Origin: Dyadobacter fermentans DSM 18053
Lineage (GTDB): Bacteria > Bacteroidota > Bacteroidia > Cytophagales > Spirosomataceae
Direction: 5' to 3'
NCBI RefSeq assembly: GCF_000023125.1
Contig: NC_013037.1
Span: 992,001 to 1,056,000 of the forward strand
DNA length: 64,000 bases
Shown here: positions 26,201 to 34,803 of the stretch, one piece after another
How the letters are laid out: each line of letters begins with the position of its first letter
How positions within the stretch are numbered: position 1 is the first letter of the stretch
Notes under the pieces: model-generated
What the model was told of the DNA's origin: nothing
The model's database searches: none
Seen by the model: only the letters and a program-made list of their open reading frames with translations
Translations under genes and position numbers: made by a program

Positions 26201-28825
26201 GGCGACCTCGAATACTGCACTTATGCATCGAGCTCGTATGCGTTCCATTTGCTGCTGTCGGGCAAAAACCTGCGGTGGTGCAAGCACGAAATGCTGCGGT
26301 TTAACGAACCACCGCGGGCACTTTCACGGGAGCCCATGACGCACTTCAATGAGCCGCTGATCCAGACCGTGGCCAACCTCCTGGGTGAAAACGACGATCC
26401 TGTGCGGCTTACCGGAGCGTATTTTGATGAAAAGCCTGATTTCTCGGCTATCCTGGGCCAGAACGACCGTTCGAGAATGTTTGCCAGTTTCGTTTACAAA
26501 ATGATCCTGGCGTATTTGTCGGGCGATATGCTGCGTGCGACGGAACATGCCGTGCATGCGGTGCCCTTTATCGATGCCGCACGCGCATCGCTTTTCGAGC
26601 CGCTTCACAGCTTCTTTTTGGGTTTGGCCAATGTGGCATTATACCGCGGGACCAGTCGCCGGACCGGGCAAATGCGTGTGGCCGACGTACACCGCCGCAA
26701 ACTTCGGCGCCTTGCCAGGCTGGTACCGGTTAATTTTGAGCACCGCTACCTGTTGCTGGATGCCGAAATACTGGCCGTGCGGGGAAAGAGCATGGAGGCG
26801 ATCGCACGTTACGACCAGTCGATCCTGGCTGCGCTTGAAAACGGTCATCCGCATGAAGCTGCCTTGGCCAACGAACTGTGCGGGCGGTACTGGACGGACA
26901 AAGGACAGGCAAAAACAGGACTGATTTACCTGCAATCCGCATTGGAAGGTTACCGCGAATGGGGCTGTGTGCTGAAAGAACGACAACTTACCGCCGCATT
27001 TCCCGTACTCTCGCAAGCCCCGCCCGCGCAGCCCGGTACGCCAGTCCATGCGGGTGAAAGCATTGCCTCCACGCTCGATCTGTCCACATTGATGAAGGCT
27101 TCTGCCACCATTTCCAGCGAGGTGGTATTCAGCCAGCTGATGGAAAAACTCATGCAATTCGCCATCGAAAACGCGGGCGCACAGGCGGGCTACTTTGTGC
27201 TGGATTGGGGCGGCGAGCTGGTGATCGAGGCGACGCGCTCCGTGGTGAATGAATCGAGCGACCTCCGTAAAATACCGCTGGCCGAATCAGCCGAGGTGCC
27301 AGTTTCCATGATCGGGCATGTTTTTCGGGAAAAGACGGACATCATCCTTCACGACGCCCGTATGAGCGCATTCAAAAATGATCCGGTCGTGAAAGCGCGT
27401 CAGGTGCTCTCCGCATTGTGCATCCCGGCACTCAACCAGGGTAAGGTCGTAGGCGCACTTTACCTGGAAAATAACCTTGCTACCGCCGTTTTTACCCTGG
27501 AACGCACGCAGTTGATCAAACTACTTTCGGGCCAGATCGCCGTCGCGATCGAGAATGCGATTTTGTATGAAAAGCTGGAACAGAAAGTAGCGGTCAGGAC
27601 CGCCGAAATTCAGGTACAGAAAGAGGAGATCGAACGGCAGAAGCAGCTGGTAGAGCAAAAATCCAGGTTTAAGGAGCAATTCTTTGCCAATATGAGCCAT
27701 GAAATCCGCACGCCGATGACGGCCATTCTGGGTATGTCCGAGCTGATTTTTGATACACCTCTCAATGAAAAACAGCTCGAATACGCCCGTGGGATCCGGT
27801 ATTCGTCGGAAAACCTGCTGGCGATCATCAACGACGTGCTCGATTATTCCAAAATCGAAGCAGGCAAATTCTCATTTATCAACAAGCCTTTCCAGGTCGG
27901 TGACCGGATGGAGCGGTTGGGTTATATCCTGCGGGTAATTGCCGAAGAAAAAGGGTTGGAACTCCGCATCACCGTCGATTCCGACGTGAGCCCACAGGTG
28001 ATCGGCGACCCGATCCGCCTGCATCAAATCCTGCTGAACCTGGCCGGTAATGCCGTGAAGTTTACCGAAAACGGCTCCGTTTCGATTCATGTGGCGGTAC
28101 TTTCACGCGATGCCGGCCAGGAGCAGTTGCAATTCAGCGTCGCAGATACCGGCATAGGCATCGCGGAAGACAAGCTGGAATACATTTTCGAAACCTTTAC
28201 CCGGATCGACGACGACTCCAACAGTCGGCAGTCTGGTACCGGGCTGGGGCTCTTCATTGCGCGGAAGCTGGTGGAGGAACAGGGCGGCCGTATGCAGGTT
28301 ACCAGTAGGGTAGGGCACGGGACCGAGTTCCGGTTCGATCTCACATTCGAAATATGCAGCACATTGGAAGACCATGACGACCCCCGCGCGGACGTGTTGC
28401 TTACGGGGCTCTCGGTGCTGCTTGTGGAGGACAACCTTTTCAACCAGGTGGTGGCCGAAGAAACGCTGAAAAAGATGATCCGCGATGTGCGCGTCACCGT
28501 CGCCGACAATGGCGCGATCGCATTACAAAAGCTGGATGAAACGCACTTCGATATAATCCTTATGGACGTAAAGATGCCCGTCATGGACGGTTACACGGCG
28601 ACGCGCGCCATACGCGCACGGGAGAACGGTGCCCGCGTGCCCATCCTCGCATTTACGTCCAATGCCAACCCGACGGAAGCTGAAAAGTGCCGCGATGCCG
28701 GAATGGACGATTACATTACCAAGCCCATTGAAGCAAAGAAACTGAAATACAAGATCCGGAAGCTGGTGCAATCCCGGGAAACGGCGGCATCGACGCCGAC
28801 GATCATCCGGCCGGAAATGCAGTAG
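23210..28825 (+). CDS. Trifunctional Ser/Thr kinase - AAA ATPase - GAF - histidine kinase - receiver protein
   Basis: The protein has 1871 residues. Order: protein-kinase-like domain 10-265 (VILKV Lys40, catalytic loop HPDLRPAHFLIN with Asp127, LADLACA in place of DFG, SPEQ); ATPase 288 to about 550 (YGREN, Walker A GQSGIGKSS 317-325, Walker B VIFLDDLHWAD); a long helical-repeat region to about 1270; GAF about 1290-1450; coiled coil; HisKA (His1497 in NMSHEIRTPM); HATPase (NAVKFTENG, DTGIGI, GTGLGLF); receiver (Asp1786 in ILMDVKMP). No transmembrane segment is seen. Members of this architecture integrate cytoplasmic signals. The last 23 nt overlap the converging Hpt gene, whose product is the likely phosphate acceptor. 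Confidence 0.92.
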   Translation: MGLETIQIPDYQLTQQIYKEGDTLLCRAVKESTGREVILKVSPQAAGSDADTGMVLPWNDVFGRVLNHVRFIRTESHQITELENFTGIHLPQYLDNHAIDLPAAAAIASGLVRTVEELHYLGITHPDLRPAHFLINPGTLEVRLADLACAYRGTSGESAHGRGAIGLHYISPEQSGLTDVPVDYRSEYYHLGVMLYRLFTGKLPFNSTDPNELVHAHIARAPLWPADAPELPGIITLKLLAKKPGDRYQTTRGLLEDLAYCANVAGSGAEGFVSGRYDQPGVLRLPGQLYGRENELAALLAAYGRIGERNELALISGQSGIGKSSLVAALENQLERAGALFVSGKFDQYVQNIPFEGVIKSLKQLVGKISGMDAGHWKTAILDAVGTLGQIVIDVIPEMQQIIGRQPAVERLPPLEAQNRFVNVFTRFINVFTKKEHPLVIFLDDLHWADLSSLRFLSRITHSVEGSNLLIIGTYRDNEVSASHPLRAAIHDLDGRQSALTQITIAPLQREDIAALVADTFSCPGQAALPVAEIILAGTLGNPYFVRETIADFCQQGLIHYDPGRRRWEWDIAALNGNARSGSSQQLLAAKINHLTAHARHAVMTASCIGTEFDLTVLSALLDKTPQETGEDLQEALAENLLRITASRQPQEHYLIQSKYIFVHDQVQQAAYDLLSEAQQVEIHLHIGYFLLERLSSAERDAQLFEIVNHFNYCRAFTGEAERCSVARLNLEAGQKAKASSAYSVAFAYFTKGREMLVPEDWHRDHPLAFSLHVQCAEAAYLAGHPEASLGIAGLALARVEKWEDKVEIRDVQIRGLILSRQHERAVALSLDVLRELKITFPREPGNRHIIAAYLKSKWLLRGRNIASLAELPAMTDARTLAAMRVLQNITAIVFARQPALYPLMVIKMMELSLRYGVAAESAITFTTYGAIVNAIEGNPGACYGFGNLALSLAEHTGGVARERTLLVYNIVNRPWGEHINNSLEPLRRSYEKGIEMGDLEYCTYASSSYAFHLLLSGKNLRWCKHEMLRFNEPPRALSREPMTHFNEPLIQTVANLLGENDDPVRLTGAYFDEKPDFSAILGQNDRSRMFASFVYKMILAYLSGDMLRATEHAVHAVPFIDAARASLFEPLHSFFLGLANVALYRGTSRRTGQMRVADVHRRKLRRLARLVPVNFEHRYLLLDAEILAVRGKSMEAIARYDQSILAALENGHPHEAALANELCGRYWTDKGQAKTGLIYLQSALEGYREWGCVLKERQLTAAFPVLSQAPPAQPGTPVHAGESIASTLDLSTLMKASATISSEVVFSQLMEKLMQFAIENAGAQAGYFVLDWGGELVIEATRSVVNESSDLRKIPLAESAEVPVSMIGHVFREKTDIILHDARMSAFKNDPVVKARQVLSALCIPALNQGKVVGALYLENNLATAVFTLERTQLIKLLSGQIAVAIENAILYEKLEQKVAVRTAEIQVQKEEIERQKQLVEQKSRFKEQFFANMSHEIRTPMTAILGMSELIFDTPLNEKQLEYARGIRYSSENLLAIINDVLDYSKIEAGKFSFINKPFQVGDRMERLGYILRVIAEEKGLELRITVDSDVSPQVIGDPIRLHQILLNLAGNAVKFTENGSVSIHVAVLSRDAGQEQLQFSVADTGIGIAEDKLEYIFETFTRIDDDSNSRQSGTGLGLFIARKLVEEQGGRMQVTSRVGHGTEFRFDLTFEICSTLEDHDDPRADVLLTGLSVLLVEDNLFNQVVAEETLKKMIRDVRVTVADNGAIALQKLDETHFDIILMDVKMPVMDGYTATRAIRARENGARVPILAFTSNANPTEAEKCRDAGMDDYITKPIEAKKLKYKIRKLVQSRETAASTPTIIRPEMQ

Positions 28826-29132
28826 CCCAAAAATGATCGAAAGTGCCCTGGAATGCCGCGAGCTGTGGGCCTGTCGACGATGTGTCTCCCTGGTCGACAA
28901 GTGCTTCCAAGTGCCGCATTTGTTCTGCAAGATCAGCCAACCCTACATAATTGAACTGGGTTTTGAGGCCGTGGAGCGTGGTGGAAAGTGCCTCCCATTC
29001 GCCGTTTTCGTACAGTTGCGGCAGGGATGCGACCTGTTGCGGCACCTGCGTTTTAAATATTGTGATGAAGCGTGTGACCAGCCTGTCGTCGCCGCCCATC
29101 AGGTTTTGGAGCAACGATAAATTCATTGTCAT
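28803..29132 (-). CDS. Hpt (histidine phosphotransfer) domain protein
   Basis: The protein has 109 residues, all one helical Hpt bundle; the phosphorylatable histidine is His54 in TTLHGLKTQFNYVGL. Its ATG overlaps the response-regulator stop by 4 nt (ATGA), so the two are translationally coupled. Its 3' end overlaps the end of the hybrid kinase gene on the other strand. It probably shuttles phosphate between the kinase's receiver domain and the OmpR-type regulator. Confidence 0.87.
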   Translation of the reverse strand: MTMNLSLLQNLMGGDDRLVTRFITIFKTQVPQQVASLPQLYENGEWEALSTTLHGLKTQFNYVGLADLAEQMRHLEALVDQGDTSSTGPQLAAFQGTFDHFWATAFPAG

Positions 29133-29830
29133 GCCACTGCGGGTTTGAAGATCAGTTTGTAGCCCTCGCCATGCAGGTTGAGGATCTCCACAGCCGGGTC
29201 GGCTTTGAGGAACTTGCGGAGTTTGCTTACATACACATTCAGGCTGTATCCGCGGTAATGTTCCTCGTCTCCCCAGATGCCCATCATGGCGGCGTCGCGC
29301 GTGAGGACTTTGTTCTGATGTTCACAAAAAAGTTTGAGAAGCTTGGACTCGATGGACGTCAGCTTGATTGTTTGCCCGGAGACCGTCAGCTCACGTAATT
29401 CCGGATCGAAACGGGAATGGCCCCACTCGAAGTGGCTTGTGCGCCTCGCCTTTTCATGCAGCTTCACCCGTTTCAGAATGGCCCTGATCCGCAGGTAGAG
29501 CTCTTCCATGCTGAAAGGTTTTGTGAGGTAATCGTCGGCGCCAAGCGTCAGGCCGCGAATTTTATCTTCCTTGAGGGATTGCCCGGTCAGAAATATGATA
29601 GGGATGGTTTCGTCTATCTCCTTGATCTCCTCTGCCAGCGTGAAACCGTCTTTTTTAGGCATTTTGATATCGAGTACGCACAAATCGAAAGGTCGCGATT
29701 TGAAAGCGTCGAGCCCGGCCTGGCCATCGTGTTTGAGCATTACCGTGCAGCCCTTCATTTCGAGATATTCCTTGGTGAGTTCGCTGTACTGGATCTCGTC
29801 GTCGATGAACAACAGATGTGGCTGTTCCAT
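29129..29830 (-). CDS. OmpR/PhoB-type response regulator
   Basis: The protein has 233 residues. Receiver domain 1-120 with the acidic pair FIDDE, phosphoacceptor Asp54 (CVLDIKMPKKDG), the Thr in FLTGQ and KPF. Winged-helix DNA-binding domain from about 135 (FDPELRELTVSG; LTRDAAMMGIWGDE; RGYSLNVYVSKLRKFL; NLHGEGYKL). It is the output of the predicted relay kinase, then Hpt, then this protein; its targets are unknown. Confidence 0.92.
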   Translation of the reverse strand: MEQPHLLFIDDEIQYSELTKEYLEMKGCTVMLKHDGQAGLDAFKSRPFDLCVLDIKMPKKDGFTLAEEIKEIDETIPIIFLTGQSLKEDKIRGLTLGADDYLTKPFSMEELYLRIRAILKRVKLHEKARRTSHFEWGHSRFDPELRELTVSGQTIKLTSIESKLLKLFCEHQNKVLTRDAAMMGIWGDEEHYRGYSLNVYVSKLRKFLKADPAVEILNLHGEGYKLIFKPAVA

Positions 29831-30274
29831 AAATGGTTAAATGAGTTCGGTTGAGCAAAATTTCGCAGGGAGGGAATGCGATATTAGCCAAACTGCTGGT
29901 GCGCGGCAAGACAAATCTATTTAGCGGCAGGTGGGAAAGCTTACATTTCGGGTCATAACTGCTTCGCTAGCCACCTAATGCATTAGAGAATTCTATAAAG
30001 ACAAGGGCTTGTCTGATTGGCCCCTTGAAGGGACAGTTTTTTTCGTTTTTTCGTGCTGGTATACCCTAAAAGTAAATTTTTCTATGTTTCCTGAATGGTA
30101 TCTGGACAGCTATTTAATCACAACCGTAACAAAATCATTCATGGTGAGCACGGGTGACTATGGGATCAAGTCAATTCATACTTCAAATAATGGACTCCAT
30201 CCAAAAACCGGCCGCGATGGCCAATGATCTGCCAATAATGATTTACATTTCCGTTTTCATCGATCAAGACACTG
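29831..30274. other. 444-bp intergenic region between two two-component loci
   Basis: It separates two divergent transcription units, so promoters for both must lie here. No confident -33/-7 pair was found. A forward 72-codon frame (30009-30227) has no recognisable features and is not considered a gene. Confidence 0.4.
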
Positions 30275-31303
30275 ATGGCGCGTCAGATTAGCGGCTTTAA
30301 CTTCAAGCATATCTTCATTTTTATATTTTCATCGCTGGTGTACGCATTATGCCAGATGCTGCTGAGCAATATCGTCATGCAGGATGATTTATGGAGAAAG
30401 TTTGCCGTCCAGTTGACGGCCCATTATGTGGTGGTGGTCGTGATGTGCGCCGCGGATTATAACTTGCTGCTGTTTTTGAATAAACATTTTCCCTATTCAA
30501 AGAACGTCTTGTACCGCATCATCGCCGACCTGGTGGGATTGACTTTGATATGTTTTGCGCTGCTATGGATTTTTGATTTGATGCTCTACAAAATATTGCT
30601 CATTTCCGCTGCGGGATTGCCTCCGTTTACAACCAAATTTGCATTGGGCATCCTCACCAATGCGCCTATAATGCTCGTCTTTGAGTTGATCCATTATTTT
30701 CGGTCCGAACAGAAGGCGATTGCCGATTCCGAAAAGGCGAAACGTGAAGTGCTGTTGTTTCAGCATGAGACATTAAAAGCACAGATAAACCCGCATTTTT
30801 TGTTCAATTCCCTCAATGTGCTATCATCGCTCATATACCTGAACCCCAAGAATGCCAATAAGTTTACCAAGGCGCTTTCCAGAAGTTACCGGTACGTGCT
30901 TTCCCTGAACCAGCAGCCTGCCGTCACGGTCGCAGAGGAAATGGAGGCGCTTGATTCGTACATTTTCCTGATGCAGATGCGGTTTGAAAACGCTTTCACT
31001 TTTAAGGTTCATCAATCGGGTGGGATTGAAAACAATAAAATTGTTCCGCTCACCATGCAGCTTCTTATGGAGAATGTGTTCAAGCACAATATTGCCACCG
31101 AGGAAGCACCTTTGGATATTCAGATTACGATTGGAAACGAACATATTATCGTGGAAAATCAGGTACGACCGTCCAGCAACGCAGACAAAAGTGGTATCGG
31201 ACTAAAATACCTGAAAAAGCAGTATCAACTGTATGGTAAGGAAATTGCAGTCGAGCATACCGGCAATCAATTCATTGTGAAAGTCCCTTATATTGAGCCA
31301 TGA
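30275..31303 (+). CDS. LytS/YehU-type sensor histidine kinase
   Basis: The protein has 342 residues. Four membrane segments occupy about 10-145 (FIFIFSSLVYALCQMLL; VVVVVMCAADYNLLLFL; LTLICFALLWIFDLML; LGILTNAPIMLVFELIHYF). The His_kinase domain has phosphoacceptor His174 in LKAQINPHFLFNSLNVLSSL. The ATP-binding end has PLTMQLLMENVFKHN and GIGLKYLKKQYQLYG. The stop overlaps the next start (ATGA), so it is coupled to its LytTR regulator. Confidence 0.9.
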   Translation: MARQISGFNFKHIFIFIFSSLVYALCQMLLSNIVMQDDLWRKFAVQLTAHYVVVVVMCAADYNLLLFLNKHFPYSKNVLYRIIADLVGLTLICFALLWIFDLMLYKILLISAAGLPPFTTKFALGILTNAPIMLVFELIHYFRSEQKAIADSEKAKREVLLFQHETLKAQINPHFLFNSLNVLSSLIYLNPKNANKFTKALSRSYRYVLSLNQQPAVTVAEEMEALDSYIFLMQMRFENAFTFKVHQSGGIENNKIVPLTMQLLMENVFKHNIATEEAPLDIQITIGNEHIIVENQVRPSSNADKSGIGLKYLKKQYQLYGKEIAVEHTGNQFIVKVPYIEP

Positions 31304-32054
31304 AATACCTGATCGTAGAAGACGAACGGTTTGCCGCCGAAGAGCTGAAACGCATGATGACGGCGTTGCGTCCAGGTTACGTGTTGGAGAAACGGACCAA
31401 GACTGTGATTGAAACCATAACCTTCCTAAAAACGGTAAAGGTTGATTTGATCCTCTTGGACATCAGGCTCGCTGATGGCAGTTGTTTTGAGATATTCAAC
31501 CACGTCGAGGTAAAAACCCCGGTTATATTCACAACTGCTTATGATGAACATGCGATCAGGGCGTTCAAGTTAAATAGCATCGACTACCTGCTCAAACCCT
31601 TTGAAGAAGTGAGCTGGAATCGGCCCTGGTCAAGTTGGAACATATCTTTCATAGCTCCTTTGTTCGACCGGATCCCGGCAGCTTCCCTCACCTGCTTCCG
31701 GCGAGCACAAAAAACCGTTTCCTGATCTCAAAAGGAGAAAACTATCATTATATTGAAGCGACCGACATCGCTCATTTTTACAGTGAGGACCGTGTGGTTT
31801 TTCTGCATACGTTCAACGACAAACGTTACATCGTCAACTATACTTTGGATCAGATTGAACAGCAGCTTGATCATCAGCTGTTTTTCCGAGTTTCGCGCAA
31901 CTGCATTGGCAATCTGAAAGCCATAGAAAATGTAGCCAAATACTTCAACAGCCGGTTGCAGGTTACCTTTTCGCCGGCATGCCCGCATGAAGTGCTCGTT
32001 AGCCGCGTGCGCGTGCCCGACTTTCTGAAATGGATGGACGGCGTTTTGGAATAG
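31300..32054 (+). pseudogene. LytTR response regulator interrupted by a frameshift
   Basis: The receiver domain (MKYLIVEDERFAAEELKRM; Asp54 in ILLDIRLADG; TTAYDEHAIRAFK; DYLLKPFEE) is followed at about 31610 by loss of frame and a stop at 31725. From the shift, the -1 frame reads ELESALVKLEHIFHSSF and then a full LytTR DNA-binding domain (FLISKGENYHYIEATDIAHF; FFRVSRNCIGNLKAIENV) to 32054. Deletion of one base after GAAGAAGT explains it. No slippery heptamer is present, so this is a recent mutation or a sequencing error rather than programmed. If it is an error, the gene is a normal partner of the upstream kinase. Confidence 0.85.
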
Positions 32055-32203
32055 CCGATAACCGGCATTCGAAATTCCATTTCCTGTATTCTGCACTTCA
32101 GCCTGCCCATTCTAAACCCTGTGGTTTTTGACTTTTGGTGTTGTATCATTCGGCTCACATTTGCTGAGAAATGAACAATTTAAACGCCAGTTAAGTCTAA
32201 GTC

Positions 32204-33130
32204 ATGAAATCAGCATCATTATTTGCAACAATGCTCGGGACCTTGCTTTGTCTGAAAGCAAACGCGCAACAAGCCTCTTTTAAGACCGAGTTCATTGGTA
32301 ATTCAGGTTACTGGTTTTTGCCAAGTGGGGATAAGCCGAAAGAAAAGATCGGTGACAGCAAAGGATCTTCCATTGTGTACCAGGGCGCAGTGAATATCCC
32401 ATTGTCAACCAGACTCAATGAACATAACCGCCCCACTGCCTGGGGTGTGGGTTTCAGCGGTGCTTACGCATACCTGAATAATGAGCATTTCGCCGGCGAA
32501 ATGGTGTCCGAGATCATGAACCTGCAAGCGGGCATTTACCACCTGCGGCCGCTCAATGAGAAATGGTCCCTCAGGGCGAGTGTGGGTATAGGTGTATTCA
32601 CTCCATCGACGGATTTTTCTAATATCGGGTTCAAAAACGTACTCGGAAGTGCCGGCGTAGTTTTTATCCGCCATTTGAAACCAAACTTGTCGATTGGTGG
32701 CGGTTTGGCGCTGAACAGTTCGCTGGGCTATCCGATGGTGTTTCCGGCCGTGTATGTGAACTGGAAGCGCCACGGCAAGTTCAATGTGAGCGCTGAATTG
32801 ATTGACGGCCTGGACGTGGCGGCCAGCTACAAGCTAAATGACCACTTGAAGCTTTCGTGGGTATTGGAAATGAATGGCCAAGTGGCCCTGCTTGAAAAGG
32901 AGGGTAAAGATGTGATATTCTCTCACCAATACATAGTCACCGGGCTGCGTCCGGAAGTGAAGTTGGGGAAAACCGGGCTTACGGCGACGGCCATGGTTGG
33001 GCTGAACCTGTACCGCCCGGCTGCATACAGCGACAGGACGTTGAAGGGGATGTTTGCCTCCAATAATGACTACTACTTTTCTGCATCTCCCTATGCGTCC
33101 ATTGGCCTGAAATGGGATTTGAAACGATGA
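32204..33130 (+). CDS. DUF6268 family outer-membrane beta-barrel protein
   Basis: The protein has 308 residues with a signal peptide (MKSASLFATMLGTLLCLKANA). Repeated amphipathic strands and turns (WGVGFSGAYAYLNN; WSLRASVGIGVFTPS; NLSIGGGLALNSSLGYPMVF; LTATAMVGLNLYRPAAY) end in a typical barrel-closing strand (YASIGLKWDLKR). The DUF6268 assignment is from overall resemblance. Its stop overlaps the next start (ATGA). Confidence 0.75.
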   Translation: MKSASLFATMLGTLLCLKANAQQASFKTEFIGNSGYWFLPSGDKPKEKIGDSKGSSIVYQGAVNIPLSTRLNEHNRPTAWGVGFSGAYAYLNNEHFAGEMVSEIMNLQAGIYHLRPLNEKWSLRASVGIGVFTPSTDFSNIGFKNVLGSAGVVFIRHLKPNLSIGGGLALNSSLGYPMVFPAVYVNWKRHGKFNVSAELIDGLDVAASYKLNDHLKLSWVLEMNGQVALLEKEGKDVIFSHQYIVTGLRPEVKLGKTGLTATAMVGLNLYRPAAYSDRTLKGMFASNNDYYFSASPYASIGLKWDLKR

Positions 33131-34002
33131 AAGTCAAGCGCGCATTGGAATACATCGGGTACAAGAGCGCCTATGGTTTCGTGTATGTAATGAGCCTGGC
33201 CCCGATGACGCTGCTGTACGGCATGGCTACGGTCGCCTTCATTTTAGCCTATTACGTGCCCGGATACAGAAAGGCGGTGGCGGTTCAGAACGTGGCCCGC
33301 TCTTTCCCGGACATGCGGTATGGTGAGGTGGTCGGCATTGTCAGAAAATTTTACAGCTGTTTCACCGCCTATCTCGCTGAAATCGTAAAAAGTATTTCGG
33401 CACCGGCAGCGGTGCTCGGCAAACGGATGGTTTTCGAGAACGTTGAGCTTATCAGAACGCACCTGAATGCCGGAACGAATGTCATTGTCTGCCTGGGGCA
33501 CTGCGGTAACTGGGAGATGCTTAGTTTGATGCCCTACAAACTTGGCCTGGACATGTATGCCGTGTATAAGCCTCTGCGTTCGCAAACTATGGACAAACTC
33601 ATGATTAAACTGCGGTCGCGGTTCGGCATGAAGCTTATACCCGACAAGCAGGTGACGCGGCATATCCTCACCAGGAGATCAGCACCAGCCGCGTATCTGT
33701 TCCTGGCAGATCAGTGCCCATCCGTCGGGGATGATAGCATCAGGCTCGACTTACTTGGCCAGCCCACATATGTCGTCTCAGGCATGGAGAGACTGGCACG
33801 GCAGAGCGGATCGGCGGTGGTGTTCCTGCATGTGACACAGCTTTCGAAGGGATATTACGAAGTGCGCTGCCTGCCGGTATGTGCCCAGGCGCAGTGCACG
33901 GTCAACGGAGAAATCACGAGAAAGTACGTCTCACTGCTTGAAAACAATATCCTCGCAGAGCCGTATGGTTGGTTATGGACCCACAAGCGCTGGAAAAGAT
34001 AG
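33127..34002 (+). CDS. LpxL/HtrB-type lysophospholipid (lipid A) acyltransferase
   Basis: The protein has 291 residues from ATG 33127, overlapping the barrel gene by 4 nt. One N-terminal membrane anchor (YVMSLAPMTLLYGMATVAFI). The catalytic HX4E motif is GHCGNWE (His125, Glu130). LFLADQCPSVGDDSIRLDLLGQ matches the acyl-acceptor block (usually DQ with a G-x-F-LG region), and the C-terminus ends YGWLWTHKRWKR as usual. It transfers an acyl chain to lipid A precursors or an amino-acid lipid at the inner membrane. Confidence 0.87.
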   Translation: MKVKRALEYIGYKSAYGFVYVMSLAPMTLLYGMATVAFILAYYVPGYRKAVAVQNVARSFPDMRYGEVVGIVRKFYSCFTAYLAEIVKSISAPAAVLGKRMVFENVELIRTHLNAGTNVIVCLGHCGNWEMLSLMPYKLGLDMYAVYKPLRSQTMDKLMIKLRSRFGMKLIPDKQVTRHILTRRSAPAAYLFLADQCPSVGDDSIRLDLLGQPTYVVSGMERLARQSGSAVVFLHVTQLSKGYYEVRCLPVCAQAQCTVNGEITRKYVSLLENNILAEPYGWLWTHKRWKR

Positions 34003-34023
34003 GAATTTACCCTTGATCCCAAT

Positions 34024-34668
34024 ATGAATATGTATCAATATCCCGATGACGAGTCCTATCACAATGAGTGTTTTTCTGATATTAGAGATGTGAAATCGGA
34101 TTTTAGTAAGCGCCAGTTTTTTAATTGCGTGTTCCGGCATTGCCGGTTCGAAAGGTCGAATTTCAGCAGCTGTAACTTCATCAATTGCCAATTTACCCGT
34201 TGCGAGCTGTATCGTGTCGATGTTCAGCATACCGGCTTTCGCAATGCGATTTTCGATGAATGTGCAATTGTGGGGGTAGAATTTTCAAAGTGTAATGCAT
34301 CTTTGCTGTCCTTCGCGTTTTCCAGGTGCGTTTTGGATTATTCGAGTTTCGCCGGGACTCGCATTGCGACGACAAGATTCGATAAATGCACTCTGCGCAA
34401 TGTAGACTTCGCCGGAGTAGATCTGACGGGGTCTTCTTTTGAGAACTGCGATCTTTCGGCTGCAAGGTTTGAAAATACCATATTGGACGAGGCTGATTTT
34501 GAATCGGCTTTTAATTTTACTATCGATCCAAGGCTCAACCGAATTAAAAACACATCATTTTCCAGGCAAAATATCACCGGGCTTCTGGACAGATTTGAGA
34601 TAAAGATACGTGAGCCCCAATCATATTGTGAGCAGATACTGGACACGCTTATGCTCCCATGCTTTTAA
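34024..34668 (+). CDS. Pentapeptide-repeat protein, Qnr-like
   Basis: The protein has 214 residues. Pentapeptide repeats with central Phe/Leu run from about residue 25 to 165 (CVFRHCRFERSNFSSCNFIN; VDFAGVDLTGSSFENCDLSA). The sequence continues into a conserved tail (FNFTIDPRLNRIKNTSFS, then ITGLLDRFEIKI). Length and this tail match the Qnr-like group that mimics DNA and protects gyrase; resistance is not proven for Bacteroidota members. Starts 21 nt after the acyltransferase. Confidence 0.82.
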   Translation: MNMYQYPDDESYHNECFSDIRDVKSDFSKRQFFNCVFRHCRFERSNFSSCNFINCQFTRCELYRVDVQHTGFRNAIFDECAIVGVEFSKCNASLLSFAFSRCVLDYSSFAGTRIATTRFDKCTLRNVDFAGVDLTGSSFENCDLSAARFENTILDEADFESAFNFTIDPRLNRIKNTSFSRQNITGLLDRFEIKIREPQSYCEQILDTLMLPCF

Positions 34669-34803
34669 CATCATCAATGTAATAGCGAGCCGTTAGCTGA
34701 AAATAGAAGCGTCCGCATAAGGATCGCAAGCGCAAGTGCCAGATATCCTTATATGAAATTTCAATCAACATTCCCAATTGAATAGTCGGATAGGTCTCTG
34801 TTC

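Noticed and set aside
30009..30227. 72-codon forward frame in the spacer before the LytS gene
   Set aside because: No homology pattern, no start context, low-complexity front.
31600..31620. Programmed frameshift in the LytTR regulator
   Set aside because: No slippery heptamer or downstream structure; other LytTR regulators are made from one frame.
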